Shown here: one piece after another, positions 9,127 to 18,244 of the stretch
Layout of the letters: each line of letters starts with the position of its first letter
Position numbering within the stretch: position 1 is the stretch's first letter
Assembly: GCF_014697475.1 (NCBI RefSeq)
Contig: NZ_JACJRV010000012.1
Span: 62,001 to 126,000, forward strand
Length of the DNA stretch: 64,000 nt
Direction: 5' to 3'
From: Nostoc sp. FACHB-152
GTDB lineage: Bacteria; Cyanobacteriota; Cyanobacteriia; Cyanobacteriales; Nostocaceae
Translations under genes and position numbers: made by a program
Notes under the pieces: model-generated
The model's database searches: none
Told to the model about the DNA's origin: nothing
What the model saw: the letters and a program-made list of their open reading frames with translations, nothing else

Positions 9127-10182
9127 TTAAATACCTTTAAAACCCATCTCGTTTTCTATTTGTTGGACTTGTGTAGAATTTACCTTATCTGTAGCAAGAG
9201 GGCGACGAGTTTGACGCAAAACTCCAATTTGGCTGATTAATATCCCAACTAAAATTAGACTACCGCCTAAATATTGAGCTTGAGTTGGGGCTTCATCTAG
9301 GATGAAATAAGCGGCTAAGATACCTGCAATGGGAGTAAAAGAGCCAACTAAAGAGGCTACAGATACCGTCGAAGCTCTCAAACCTTTAAACCAAAGTGAC
9401 TGACCTAAAACGACAATTACTGCACTATACAACAACATCCATTGCCACAAAAAAGGCGAAAATGCATCCATGAAATGGTGACTACCATAAAGTAATAAAG
9501 CCACAAAGAAAAATACGATAGTACCTAACGCAGTGCGAAAAACAGTGAAGATTCCTAAAGGGATATGAAAAAGATATTTTTTACCAATCACTGTTGCAAC
9601 TGCTGCTGCTATTGCTCCTACTGTTGCTAAAACTTCACCTATACCTAGATTAAAGCCTGCCATGTTCATCATGTTTGGCCCAGGAGGCTGAAGTACTATA
9701 GTTAAACTAACACCAATAAAAGCAGCGATCGCTCCAATAATTTCCCAAAGATTTACCCGTTCTTTTAACAACCAGATAGATAAAGCCAAAGTCAATGGTG
9801 GCTCTAATCTACCAACCAAAATAACATTGTTGACATTGGTTAGTGCCAGTGCTTGGAAAAACAAACTAGGAGCCAAAGCTCCTGATAAAATGGCTACTAC
9901 CGATAGCACTAACCAATTATTCACCGATATTTGCTGCAATACTTTTTTCTTCCACTGTCGTCTATAAATGATTAGCATAACCAACAAAGCACACAAGTTT
10001 CCCACAAACAAAACATTGCATAGAGAAATAGGATTTCTCCCATTTATTAAGTTTTGAGAACCAATTTCTGTTAGCTTACGGGTAACTGCACCAGATGCTC
10101 CAAAAATTAAGACTCCTAGCCAGAGGTAGACTTGGTTAGGAATTTTGTTCATGAAACGCTGCCATCTTTTCAGACTAGTCAC
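9127..10182 (-). CDS. EamA/DMT-family transporter
   Basis: 351 residues with ten predicted membrane helices in two EamA repeats (about 15-165 and 180-320). The conserved segments ALAPSLFFQALALTNVNN and GSFTPIAGILAAYFILDEAP mark the ends of the repeats. The track start is GTG at 10182; an ATG at 10152 (MNKIPNQVYLW) fits the usual short N-terminus better, but neither has a good ribosome site. Substrate unknown. It converges on the AI-2E-type gene with only 10 bp between the stops and no hairpin there. Confidence 0.88.
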   Translation of the reverse strand: MTSLKRWQRFMNKIPNQVYLWLGVLIFGASGAVTRKLTEIGSQNLINGRNPISLCNVLFVGNLCALLVMLIIYRRQWKKKVLQQISVNNWLVLSVVAILSGALAPSLFFQALALTNVNNVILVGRLEPPLTLALSIWLLKERVNLWEIIGAIAAFIGVSLTIVLQPPGPNMMNMAGFNLGIGEVLATVGAIAAAVATVIGKKYLFHIPLGIFTVFRTALGTIVFFFVALLLYGSHHFMDAFSPFLWQWMLLYSAVIVVLGQSLWFKGLRASTVSVASLVGSFTPIAGILAAYFILDEAPTQAQYLGGSLILVGILISQIGVLRQTRRPLATDKVNSTQVQQIENEMGFKGI

Positions 10183-10441
10183 AGCAAGACCATTTGTAAT
10201 AAAAATAATTTCAACAATACTAAATTTTCGAGCTTAAGTCTATGTGAACCCAGCCTGAGTTAGACTTAAGAATTAGATAAGATTTATTCAGACATAAGTT
10301 TCTGAGAAAATGCTGAATTTAAACTGAATCTTCATAACTAATAAATTCAGGAAATTTCTGCCTGATATTCACATAGGTTTCAGTAGCATCTGAGATGCTT
10401 TGGATAGTTACAAAGCTCAAACACAAGCAAGGAATTTACAA

Positions 10442-10822
10442 ATGAAACTCGCTCCCTCATTGCTTACAGGTGTTGCTCTAGCTGGTTTGTTGACTGTTTG
10501 GGATGTGCCACTTCAGGCGGTCAACCCTTCGCTAGTTCAAGTGTCAGCTGCTGAAAAGAAAGATGCTACAGGTTTGACTGTGCAACAAAAAATTGACTTG
10601 CTGAGTAAAAATAAGGGTCAGTTTGGTAGTGGAGATCAGTTACGTCGTTTCTTTTTTGGTGATTTGGAACCGCTTGCAGTTCAACCAGGCGGTGCAGGTA
10701 TGGTAGTTAACCTTTATAACAAGACTAATAATGTCACAATTGCTTATTGTGCTACTTATGATGTGGTAGTAGCAGTAAAAAAAGGCAAAATCAAGGAATT
10801 TGCTGCTGATGAGGTTAAGTAA
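10442..10822 (+). CDS. Secreted hypothetical protein
   Basis: 126 residues from ATG 10442. The first 25 or so residues (MKLAPSLLTGVALAGLLTVW) form a signal peptide with probable cleavage after the VSA region. The mature part is a small mixed-sequence domain with RRFFFGDLEPLAVQPGGAG and one Cys. An in-frame TTG at 10400 would add 14 residues before the signal peptide and is less likely. I do not recognise the family. A strong terminator follows. Confidence 0.7.
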   Translation: MKLAPSLLTGVALAGLLTVWDVPLQAVNPSLVQVSAAEKKDATGLTVQQKIDLLSKNKGQFGSGDQLRRFFFGDLEPLAVQPGGAGMVVNLYNKTNNVTIAYCATYDVVVAVKKGKIKEFAADEVK

Positions 10823-10873
10823 TTTTTATTACAGCTAGCTCCTATCAATAGCAATCATATCTAGTCAGATTTA

Positions 10874-10904
10874 GATAGCCAACTCCTTAAATAAGTTGGC
10901 TATC
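10874..10904 (+). terminator. Rho-independent terminator
   Basis: Perfect 11-bp stem GATAGCCAACT/AGTTGGCTATC with a 9-base loop, followed by TTATTATTT, 50 bp after the secreted hypothetical gene. Confidence 0.85.
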
Positions 10905-11414
10905 TTATTATTTAGCAGTATTTGACATTTACTTAAATATATTCAAAATCTAAATTAATTAAAATATTAATTTATACATAGATAGCAAATAAGCACATAC
11001 TATAAAAATCATATTTATCTAGTCACAAATCTACAAAGTTACCACCAGAACATAATTTTTTGATTTCAAAACCTGATAACATAAACAGGACAAAACCCAG
11101 GCTAACAAATTTATAGCTCAAGCTTGTTAGTAAATTAAATATAGAAATCCGGTTTGATTCCTGAACATACTTGTGTAGAGAGGCAATAGGTAATAGGGAA
11201 CAGGAAAGAAGGAACAAAGGTATACTGAGTTTTTTTCCCAAATCAAATATGAGTCCTATATATTTAAAAATATTTTTATGTCATTAATTAGAAAAACTGA
11301 TAACTAATAGATTTACAAGAATAAATTTTAATTTTTGATGTCAATTAAAAACTAGATAATAGGAAAGCTTCCTGAAAAGTTATCGATAATTCTGTGCAAT
11401 TAAGGAATCAAAGA
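10905..11414. other. AT-rich intergenic region, no gene seen
   Basis: Very AT-rich. It contains a short copy of the GGCAATAGGTAATAGG-type repeat (about 11180-11195, plus strand). A 72-codon minus-strand frame here overlaps the repeat, shows no family resemblance and is rejected as a gene. Confidence 0.5.
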
Positions 11415-12092
11415 ATGGGTCAGAGACCACAAAGATTATTAGCTTCTGGAGCAACTTTATTACTATTTGGATTGAGTATTGTTAGTTTCAGCACCCTGTT
11501 GACCAAGATAGAAACCGTTACAGCAAGAGAAGTAAAACAAAGACAAGCCACAAGGAGCAATGCTTGGTTAGCAGCTTCTTTTCCTGTAGAAAACTTTCAA
11601 GCATACACATCTCCCTTTGGTTATCGCCCATCTGCTACGGGTGGTGCAAATTGGGAATTTCATGGAGGCTTGGATATAGCTGCGCCCCAAGGCAGTTATA
11701 TTCGTAACTGGTGGGCAGGTACAGTAATTAAAGTTGCCGATCGCACTGCTTGTGGTACTCACATAGTAATTAAATCTGGCGAATGGGAACATACCTATTG
11801 CCACATGGAAGGTCATGTCGAGACAGCTAATGGTCGGCGATATTTGATAGACCGTGCTGGTGGAATTCAAATTTGGGAAGGTCAAGTAATTCCCACAGGA
11901 ATGAGAATTGGTCGAGTAGGTATGACAGGACGCACCACCGGGCCTCACCTTCATTGGGGGCTGAAATATGCAAATAACTATGTAGACCCTGCATTAGTGT
12001 TACGAGAAATGTTTACTCAGCAGCAAATTGCTACCAGAGAGTCAAAAATCGTTATTCAAGAGTCAAAAAATAGGGGTGATTCTGGTTACTAA
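11415..12092 (+). CDS. M23-family (LytM) peptidase
   Basis: About 225 residues from ATG 11415, chosen because AAGGA lies 8 bases upstream; an in-frame GTG at 11394 is possible. An N-terminal hydrophobic segment (about 12-30, LLASGATLLLFGLSIVSF) is a signal peptide or anchor. The peptidase core has the LytM residues: HGGLDIAAP (first His and Asp) and GPHLHWGLK (HxH), so all zinc ligands are present. It should cleave peptidoglycan cross-links in the periplasm or act as a murein regulator. Lone gene; the following 170 bp include a purine-rich repeat (about 12177-12212). Confidence 0.9.
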   Translation: MGQRPQRLLASGATLLLFGLSIVSFSTLLTKIETVTAREVKQRQATRSNAWLAASFPVENFQAYTSPFGYRPSATGGANWEFHGGLDIAAPQGSYIRNWWAGTVIKVADRTACGTHIVIKSGEWEHTYCHMEGHVETANGRRYLIDRAGGIQIWEGQVIPTGMRIGRVGMTGRTTGPHLHWGLKYANNYVDPALVLREMFTQQQIATRESKIVIQESKNRGDSGY

Positions 12093-12264
12093 TATTTGAA
12101 ACTGGGGGATTTTTATCTCAAAACTAAAACAGTTTATGAATAAGTAGGTCGTCGTGAATATTTATCGTCAGGATAAGGCAGGAGGCAAGAAGCAGAAGGC
12201 AGAAGAGAAGAGGCTTTTAGCTTAATTAATCTTTCGTAACATAGTTAGGTTTTTTCTCACCGAC

Positions 12265-12819
12265 TTACTTAATGCAACTAAACCCAGGTAGCAAAGGACT
12301 GGTCAATTCATCCTGACTATATAAAGTTGTAGCTATTCTTAAAACGCCTTGCTCTCGTCGATAAACTTCTACCTTCTGCTGCCTGCGGTCAAAAATCCAA
12401 TATTCTAGGACTCCTTGCACTGAATATAGCTTGAGCTTTGCTTCTCGATCACGCTTTTCATTCTTTTCGCCTTCAGACAACACCTCTACTACCAACTCTG
12501 GTGCGCCTGTCAAATGTCCAGCATCATCTAAAACTTGAGCAAGACGCTCATGACTTGCCCAAACTACATCAGGAATTACATTATCAGCATCAGAAAAAAT
12601 AATCCCTGGAGTAATTGCTGGTTCTCCCAGACCAGTCTCGTCTGCCCAAAGTTTTAATACTGTCCCAACATTGATACAAACCGCCTGATGCTTCCAATGT
12701 GGCACTCGTGTCACAAACAATTCCCCATCAATTATTTCATAGCGATGATTGCGATCGCCCTTAAAGAGTGATAAGTCTGCTGTTGTCCATCGCACTTGAC
12801 TTACTGGTGTGCTATTCAT
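12265..12819 (-). CDS. Uma2-family (DUF820) endonuclease-like protein
   Basis: 184 residues. The restriction-endonuclease-like fold is shown by IIDGELFVTRVPHWKHQ, PDVVWASHERL, the Asp and ELVVEVLSEGEKNEKRDREAKLKLY (the ExVxS...R..K element) and VLEYWIFDRRQQKVEVYR. These genes are extremely abundant in filamentous cyanobacteria and their role is unknown; nuclease activity is inferred from fold only. It is one of two intact copies in the window, plus a fragment near 34.2 kb. Confidence 0.9.
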   Translation of the reverse strand: MNSTPVSQVRWTTADLSLFKGDRNHRYEIIDGELFVTRVPHWKHQAVCINVGTVLKLWADETGLGEPAITPGIIFSDADNVIPDVVWASHERLAQVLDDAGHLTGAPELVVEVLSEGEKNEKRDREAKLKLYSVQGVLEYWIFDRRQQKVEVYRREQGVLRIATTLYSQDELTSPLLPGFSCIK

Positions 12820-12858
12820 CGAAACTGCTAAGGGGATGGTTTTCTAAATCATAAATAA

Positions 12859-12889
12859 TGTAGAGACATTGCACAGCAACATCTCTACA
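12859..12889. terminator. Hairpin between ftsH and Uma2 gene
   Basis: Inverted repeat TGTAGAGA...TCTCTACA with an inner ATTGC/GCAA pairing. It lies just after the ftsH stop on the minus strand and resembles a dispersed cyanobacterial palindromic repeat of the TGTAGAGA-type; it could also act as a terminator. Confidence 0.55.
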
Positions 12890-12909
12890 AATAGGTAAAT
12901 ATTACAGCT

Positions 12910-14862
12910 TTAATTAGGTACTGCAAATTTTTCGTCACTTACCTGAGCCTGGGTATGCTCACTGACAATTTTTCGGAATAGCTCACCTTCGATTGTCTCC
13001 TGTTCGGCTAACAAATCTACTAAATTTTCTAAGGCTACGCGATTCTCTTGCAATAATTCTTTGGCCTTTTGATAACAAGAGTTGATAATTTCACGGACTT
13101 GAGCATCAATCTTGGCGGCAATTTCCTCAGAATATTCTGATTTGTTCATCCAGTCGCGTCCTAAAAAGACCTCTCCACTCTGATTTTCTAGAGATAAAGG
13201 ACCTAATTCAGACATACCAAATCGTGTGACCATTTGCCGAGCCATACTTGTGACTTTTTGCAGGTCATCTCCTGCGCCTGTAGTTACCTCTGGCTTGCCA
13301 AAAACAATTTCCTCAGCAGCGCGACCGCCTAAAGTTGATGTAATTCTGGCTTTGAGTTGCGAACGAGAAATTAAGCCTTGTTCTTCATTGGGTGTAAACC
13401 AAGTTAAACCCAAAGCTTGTCCTCGTGGGATGAGTGTCACTTTCTGCACTAAGTCATGGTCTTTGAGCAAAGTACCAACTAAAGCGTGTCCGACTTCGTG
13501 ATAAGCAATTAAGCGTTTGCTCTTGCTGTCTACTAAGGGAGTACCTTCCATCCCTGCAACTACTCTGTCTACCGCATCATCTATCTCTAGGATGGTAATT
13601 GCATCTTTGCGTCTTCTGGCGGTGAGAATAGCTGCTTCGTTGAGTAGGTTGGCTAAATCTGCACCAGTAAAACCAGGTGTACGCCGGGCGATCGCTTCTA
13701 ATGATACACTCTCGTCAATCTTCTTATTTCGGGCATGAACTTGCAAGATTTCTAATCGCCCTTTTAAGTCTGGTGCATCAACAATCACTTGTCTGTCAAA
13801 GCGTCCCGGACGTAACAAGGCTGCATCCAAGACATCAGGACGGTTGGTTGCCGCAATAATAATAATTCCTGTATTGCCTTCAAAACCATCCATTTCGGTG
13901 AGTAACTGGTTGAGGGTTTGTTCCCGTTCATCGTTACCACCACCAATACCTGCACCCCGTTGTCTACCAACTGCGTCGATTTCATCAATGAATATTAGAC
14001 AAGGTGCATTTTCTTTGGCTTTTTTAAACAAATCACGCACACGAGATGCACCAACACCAACAAACATTTCCACAAATTCTGAACCGGAAATGCTGAAGAA
14101 TGGTACACCAGCTTCCCCGGCGATCGCTTTTGCGAGTAAAGTTTTACCTGTACCTGGAGGCCCAACTAACAACACACCTTTGGGAATACGTGCGCCTACA
14201 GCCGTAAATCTTTCTGGCTGTTTTAAGAATGTGACTACTTCTTCTAGTTCTTCTTTGGCTTCTTCTACCCCGGCTACATCTTCAAATTTCACACCAGTTT
14301 TGGCTTCCATTTGAAAACGCGCTCTAGATTTACCAAAGTTCATCGCTTGGCTAGAGGCATTTGTAGAACGGCGCAAAAAAAGTAACATTAAAGCTACCAA
14401 AGGCAAAATCCACATCAAGTTGATCAATAGCCCGACAGCTGCTCGACTGTTAGCAGAGGATACTTCACCAAACTCGACATTTTTCGCTTTGAGTTTGTTA
14501 ATTAATTCTGGATTTTGATTTAAAAGCCTTACTTGTAGAGGTGGTGCATCTGGCTTTTGCCCTTGGAGATAAACTTTAGCTGTCTGTTCAGTTTCGTCTA
14601 GTTCTACTTTTTTGACTTCGCCTCTCTCAGTTCTTTTAATTAGCTCACCATAATCTATTTCGCGCTCTGCTTTTTGTGCCAGGGCAGGTGTACCGCCGAC
14701 AATACTTGGCAACATCATTAAACTGGCTAATAACGCCCCAGACCAAGCAACTGATTTTGGCTTTCGCTTCTTATTGGTTGCGCCTAACTCTGGTTTAACC
14801 ATAGTTCCTTGTATTATGGGCGATCGCTGTTGCATCAATGCCTTTCTCCTGAAATTTTTCAT
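12910..14862 (-). CDS. ftsH: ATP-dependent zinc metalloprotease FtsH
   Basis: 650 residues. There are two membrane segments (about 40-62 and 145-165) around a lumenal/periplasmic domain. The AAA domain has Walker A GPPGTGKT at residues 234-241, Walker [12 protein letters not shown] and the second-region-of-homology arginines ([11 protein letters not shown]). The protease domain has HEVGH at 455-459 and the distal Asp ligand region. FtsH hexamers degrade membrane proteins such as damaged photosystem II D1 in cyanobacteria. Which of the four cyanobacterial FtsH isoforms this is cannot be settled here, though the N-terminus [19 protein letters not shown] resembles the FtsH1/FtsH3 type. ATG 14862 is used; ATG 14835 has an AGGAG site and is a possible alternative. 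Confidence 0.97.
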   Translation of the reverse strand: MKNFRRKALMQQRSPIIQGTMVKPELGATNKKRKPKSVAWSGALLASLMMLPSIVGGTPALAQKAEREIDYGELIKRTERGEVKKVELDETEQTAKVYLQGQKPDAPPLQVRLLNQNPELINKLKAKNVEFGEVSSANSRAAVGLLINLMWILPLVALMLLFLRRSTNASSQAMNFGKSRARFQMEAKTGVKFEDVAGVEEAKEELEEVVTFLKQPERFTAVGARIPKGVLLVGPPGTGKTLLAKAIAGEAGVPFFSISGSEFVEMFVGVGASRVRDLFKKAKENAPCLIFIDEIDAVGRQRGAGIGGGNDEREQTLNQLLTEMDGFEGNTGIIIIAATNRPDVLDAALLRPGRFDRQVIVDAPDLKGRLEILQVHARNKKIDESVSLEAIARRTPGFTGADLANLLNEAAILTARRRKDAITILEIDDAVDRVVAGMEGTPLVDSKSKRLIAYHEVGHALVGTLLKDHDLVQKVTLIPRGQALGLTWFTPNEEQGLISRSQLKARITSTLGGRAAEEIVFGKPEVTTGAGDDLQKVTSMARQMVTRFGMSELGPLSLENQSGEVFLGRDWMNKSEYSEEIAAKIDAQVREIINSCYQKAKELLQENRVALENLVDLLAEQETIEGELFRKIVSEHTQAQVSDEKFAVPN

Positions 14863-15443
14863 ATCAATTACCTTTTATCTGCTGGCATGAGCTTTGCGCT
14901 GGATTTATGCCTATTCTTCTAGCAAAAATTGCAATAACTGGAATTGAGTGTTTTTTATCTAGTCTAACTTCTACACAAAGCTATTCTCTACCTCTTTACC
15001 CATGCTACTCAAGGAATCCTCCTTAGTGGGATAAATTATACCCCTGGGAAAGATGAAGTTAAATTAATCCTGGCGAAATAAGCTGTTAATCAGCTAATTT
15101 GCCGTTTAGACCGCAGGGGAGCCAGCGCGTTGGGGAGACAGTGCCGTGGGCGGGTTTCCCGACTTGAGGCAACTTTCGTCGGCTCTGCCGACTTGTAGCG
15201 ACTGGCGTGAGCAGGGGAGAGTATTTTTGCTATTGATTCATAATTTTAATAGTGCAGTTTGTATGCTGAACAACTTATCAGCACAATTTCTATTGTTTAG
15301 CTACATGAGGTTTACCCTGATATATCTCGACCAATTTGACTACAAGCTAATAAATCGTTATTATAATACACATAGTCATAATGAGTACGACTTTTAGTAA
15401 ATATTTCTGTACTAGCTAATTATTTGTAATGGATGGGTGAATT
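14863..15443. other. Intergenic region with GC-rich dispersed repeat
   Basis: 581 bp between divergent ftsH and the FMN reductase gene. Positions about 15108-15220 hold a GC-rich repeat (GTTGGGGAGACAGTGCCGTG, GGCGGGTTTCCCGACTTGAG) related to the one at about 30420-30515. An 83-codon frame across it (15146-15397) is a by-product of the repeat. Confidence 0.6.
15108..15220. repeat. Dispersed GC-rich repeat (copy 1)
   Basis: Shares the block GTGGGCGGGTTTCCCGACTTG with the copy near 30450 apart from flanking changes, and the same surrounding motifs (GGGGAGACAG, GTCGCTAC on either strand). Its base composition differs sharply from the flanking AT-rich DNA. Confidence 0.65.
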
Positions 15444-15989
15444 ATGGTAAAAATTGTTGGCATTGGCGGTAGTTTAAGACCAAATTCCTATACGCAGCTA
15501 GCTTTACAAGTAGCAGCACAACGGTTAGAAGCTATAGGTGCAGAGGTAGAAATTTTAGATTTGCGGCAATTGCAACTACCATTCTGCAATGGTGAGAAAG
15601 AGTATCCAGAATATCCAGACGTAAAAAGATTGCGTGAGACAGTAAGTGGTACTGATGGATTGATTTTAGCAACCCCAGAGTATCATGGTGGCGTTAGTGG
15701 TGTGCTAAAAAATGCCCTTGATTTGATGAGTTTTGAGGAACTGTCTGGAAAAGTCACAGGACTGATTAGTGTTTTAGGGGGTCAATCTAACAGCAACGCC
15801 CTCAATGATTTACGGCTGATCGTGCGTTGGGTACATGGTTGGGTAATTCCCGAACAAATTGCCATTGGGCAAGCTTGGGGTGCTTTTAGTTCCGAAGGTA
15901 AGCTTGTTGATGAAAAATTGTCTCAAAGATTTGACCAATTTGCACAAAGTTTAGTAGATAGCACTCGCAAATTGAAAGGAATCAATTAA
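15444..15989 (+). CDS. NADPH-dependent FMN reductase
   Basis: 181 residues of flavodoxin-like fold. The FMN phosphate loop GGSLRPNSYTQLAL lies at residues about 7-20 and the flavin-ring loop PEYHGGVSGVLKNALD at about 79-94; both are diagnostic of the NAD(P)H-dependent FMN reductase/azoreductase/chromate reductase family. The natural acceptor is not predictable. Single gene with a shared terminator towards the convergent ferrochelatase-like gene. Confidence 0.92.
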   Translation: MVKIVGIGGSLRPNSYTQLALQVAAQRLEAIGAEVEILDLRQLQLPFCNGEKEYPEYPDVKRLRETVSGTDGLILATPEYHGGVSGVLKNALDLMSFEELSGKVTGLISVLGGQSNSNALNDLRLIVRWVHGWVIPEQIAIGQAWGAFSSEGKLVDEKLSQRFDQFAQSLVDSTRKLKGIN

Positions 15990-15996
15990 TTAATAG

Positions 15997-16018
15997 GGTG
16001 GGCAAAATTCTGCCCACC
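15997..16018. terminator. Bidirectional terminator
   Basis: GGTGGGCA/TGCCCACC stem with a 6-base loop, extended by flanking ATTAAT/ATTAAT-like arms, placed between two convergent stop codons (15989 and 16026). A-rich and T-rich flanks suit both directions. Confidence 0.85.
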
Positions 16019-16025
16019 TTATTAA

Positions 16026-17141
16026 TTAATGATGATGGTGGTGATGATGCTCAGTAGAGTGAGGATTAACTGTCAATGCTTCCTCTGACAATAACTGTGC
16101 AATAAAAGGATTTGCCCATTCCGCAGCCATTGCTAAGAATTCTGCATGGTCGTTAACACAAGCCATCTGCACATAATCCACACCAGAGTGCTGTTTTTCT
16201 AAAGCATGGATAATGTGATGCACATCTAACAGAGTTTCGTGGTTTTCTGTGGCGAAGCCGATGGGCATAAATATGATGACTTTCGCACCTAATTGAATTA
16301 GGTTTTTAGCAGCTTGTTCAGCGTTTGGCTGCGTCCATTCAATTAAAGGTGTGTCGTGATTTAGCCAACCCACTGAGATTAAGGGATAACGATTAATCAG
16401 TTTATCTCTAACTAAATCATACAGTGCTTGACTTTCGGTAATCCCAGAGGTAAATCCTTTCGCTTTGTGGGGACAACCGTGATTCATTAACACGATGCCG
16501 ATTTGCGAAGGTAGGTAAGTTGCGGCAAAATCAGCGTTGATTTTTTCCTCAACTAGATGCGCCATCAAGTCAATGTAGGCGGGTTCGTTGTAAAAAGAAG
16601 GAATATAACGCTGGCCTTTCACCCAGTGTTCTTCTCCCTCAGTCATTTCAGCTAAGGCATTATTTACTTGCTCGATCGCAATTCCACTAGTAAAAATAGA
16701 ATCAACAACCAACAACGGGTAAATTAGTAGCTTGTCAAACCCTTGGTTGTGGATTTCTGACAAAACCTGCTGAGGAAGAAAAGGCGCACAGAAGTTAAAA
16801 GCTTTGAAAACTTGAACGCGATCGCCCCACTTAGCTTGTAAATTTTGTTCAATACCTGCCCTTTGCTTTTCAAAGATGGCATTGTGTGGCGAGATGAAAT
16901 CGTGGTGTGTATGACCCCATTCATGGCGGTCAAATAGTGCCAAAAGCTTTGCTAATGGCGGATATATCCAAGTTGGGACAGGCGCAAACTTTGCTGTTAG
17001 AAGATTTAAAGCCTGTTCGTTATAGTTAGCGAAATCTTCGTAGCTTTCAACTTCACCATAACCCATGAGCAATACCGCTACACGGTCTTGGCCTGGTAGA
17101 TGCTCGTGGGTGTGTTGCAATTTTTCTGGGGTAGCAACCAC
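16026..17141 (-). CDS. Ferrochelatase-superfamily protein with C-terminal poly-His
   Basis: 371 residues from GTG 17141, with GAGG upstream. The sequence has the ferrochelatase pattern in both halves: VAVLLMGYGEVES near the N-terminus, then VLMNHGCPHKAKGFTSG, VGWLNHDTPLIEW and IFMPIGFATENHETLLDVHH. The FATENHETL segment corresponds to the conserved F.SDHIETL..I of HemH, where the Glu and His act in metal insertion. It lacks the chlorophyll-binding (CAB) tail typical of the main cyanobacterial ferrochelatase and instead ends in EHHHHHHH. It is probably a paralogue with a chelatase or metal-handling role, not necessarily protohaem synthesis. A small upstream ORF ends 10 bp before its start. Confidence 0.75.
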   Translation of the reverse strand: MVATPEKLQHTHEHLPGQDRVAVLLMGYGEVESYEDFANYNEQALNLLTAKFAPVPTWIYPPLAKLLALFDRHEWGHTHHDFISPHNAIFEKQRAGIEQNLQAKWGDRVQVFKAFNFCAPFLPQQVLSEIHNQGFDKLLIYPLLVVDSIFTSGIAIEQVNNALAEMTEGEEHWVKGQRYIPSFYNEPAYIDLMAHLVEEKINADFAATYLPSQIGIVLMNHGCPHKAKGFTSGITESQALYDLVRDKLINRYPLISVGWLNHDTPLIEWTQPNAEQAAKNLIQLGAKVIIFMPIGFATENHETLLDVHHIIHALEKQHSGVDYVQMACVNDHAEFLAMAAEWANPFIAQLLSEEALTVNPHSTEHHHHHHH

Positions 17142-17151
17142 AGTAAATTCC

Positions 17152-17223
17152 TCAATAGATACCAGATAATAAAGTTAGAAGCTCTGTAATAGCTTCTATG
17201 TATTTTTCTGGATCATAGACCAT
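17152..17223 (-). CDS. Possible small ORF upstream of ferrochelatase-like gene
   Basis: ATG at 17223 with GGAAGGG 4 bases upstream encodes 23 residues (MVYDPEKYIEAITELLTLLS and GIY), stopping 10 bp before the GTG of the ferrochelatase-like gene. The ribosome site and spacing suggest a leader peptide or translational coupling. It is short enough to be chance. Confidence 0.3.
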   Translation of the reverse strand: MVYDPEKYIEAITELLTLLSGIY

Positions 17224-17506
17224 TATCCCTTCCGGGGGGATAGGATCACTAGAAAATTAACAACAATATTTCAAAAGACATACTTAAGCTGATTACTAGA
17301 TACTGAGTAGCGAAATATCATTTCTCAGTATTCTAAAAAAGTATTTAAAGTTTTATGATGAATGCAACATTTTGCAAAAATCTCCTACTCATGTTGCATT
17401 TAAAGTATTTTTCTATTATTGTGTTCAGCTAAAAAATTTAGATAAAAGATTCATTGAAATAGAAAAAACTCAAGAATCAGAGTGTTAATGTTAAAACCAA
17501 AGATAA

Positions 17507-18064
17507 ATGAATATCATTATTTGCCCTGGAATTCATGATCCGGAATTAACCCAAAGCTTTATCTCAAGTGGGTTAGGGATAGATTTTGATAACACAAGCA
17601 GTCAAAGGATCATGGTTTTTCCAGAAAATGGATTTTTGGCTTTATCTGCACCTCATATTGTGCATTTTTTAAGCGATCGCCTAAAAAACAAACTAGACTC
17701 ACCAGTGATATTTATTAGCTTCAGTGCTGGGGTAGTAGGTGCAATAGTTGCCGCTTGGAATTGGCAAATTTTAGGAGGGCAAGTCAAAGCTTTTATTGCT
17801 ATAGATGGATGGGGAGTGCCTTTATGGGGGGATTTTCCAATTCATCGCTTGAGCCATGATTATTTTACACATTGGAGTTCTTTGCTACTGGGTAGTGGGC
17901 ATAATAATTTTTACGCAGAACCAACAGTTGACCATCTATCTATGTGGCGATCGCCCCAAACTGTTCAGGGTTGGTGGGTAGACTCCTCTGTTGAGGTTCC
18001 TCGTCAAAAAATGCGCTTAACTGCTGCCGAGTTTTTGCATTTGTTAGTAAAACGCTATGAATAA
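17507..18064 (+). CDS. Alpha/beta-hydrolase-like hypothetical protein
   Basis: 185 residues. IIICPGIHDPELTQSF at the start and VIFISFSAGVVGAIVAAW at about 68-85 resemble strand-elbow-helix of alpha/beta hydrolases, with Ser in SFSAG where GxSxG is expected. IAIDGWGVPLWGDFPIHRLSHD and the later VDHLSMW supply Asp and His candidates. This looks like a cyanobacterial family of unknown role; catalytic activity is uncertain because the elbow is non-standard. It lies 180 bp upstream of an MFS transporter, separated by a repeat hairpin. Confidence 0.7.
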   Translation: MNIIICPGIHDPELTQSFISSGLGIDFDNTSSQRIMVFPENGFLALSAPHIVHFLSDRLKNKLDSPVIFISFSAGVVGAIVAAWNWQILGGQVKAFIAIDGWGVPLWGDFPIHRLSHDYFTHWSSLLLGSGHNNFYAEPTVDHLSMWRSPQTVQGWWVDSSVEVPRQKMRLTAAEFLHLLVKRYE

Positions 18065-18109
18065 AAATAGTCCGGAAAACAGCGTAGGCAATCAGGAGTG
18101 AGAAATAGA

Positions 18110-18185
18110 AGAGGCAAAAGAGCAGGGGTGCAGGGAGCAGGGGAGAGGAATTTTCCCTCTGCCCCCTGCCCCTCTGCCCCTATCC
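18110..18185. repeat. Purine/pyrimidine mirror-like inverted repeat
   Basis: AGGGAGCAGGGGAGAGG on the left and CCCTCTGCCCCCTGCCCCTC on the right of a short AATTTT form an imperfect long hairpin. It is made of the GCAGGGG-type short repeats found at many places in Nostoc-like genomes, and could terminate the preceding gene. Confidence 0.7.
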
Positions 18186-18244
18186 CCCTGGCTCGCTCTT
18201 TCCCACCTTTCCCATCTACCCTAGTCAATATCATTGAGTAACTA

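Noticed and set aside
11023-11241. 72-codon minus-strand frame with membrane-like sequence
   Set aside because: It lies in AT-rich intergenic DNA across a short repeat, has no ribosome site and no family resemblance.
15146-15397. 83-codon plus-strand frame upstream of the FMN reductase
   Set aside because: Its first half is a GC-rich dispersed repeat and the rest is AT-rich spacer; protein-like features are absent.
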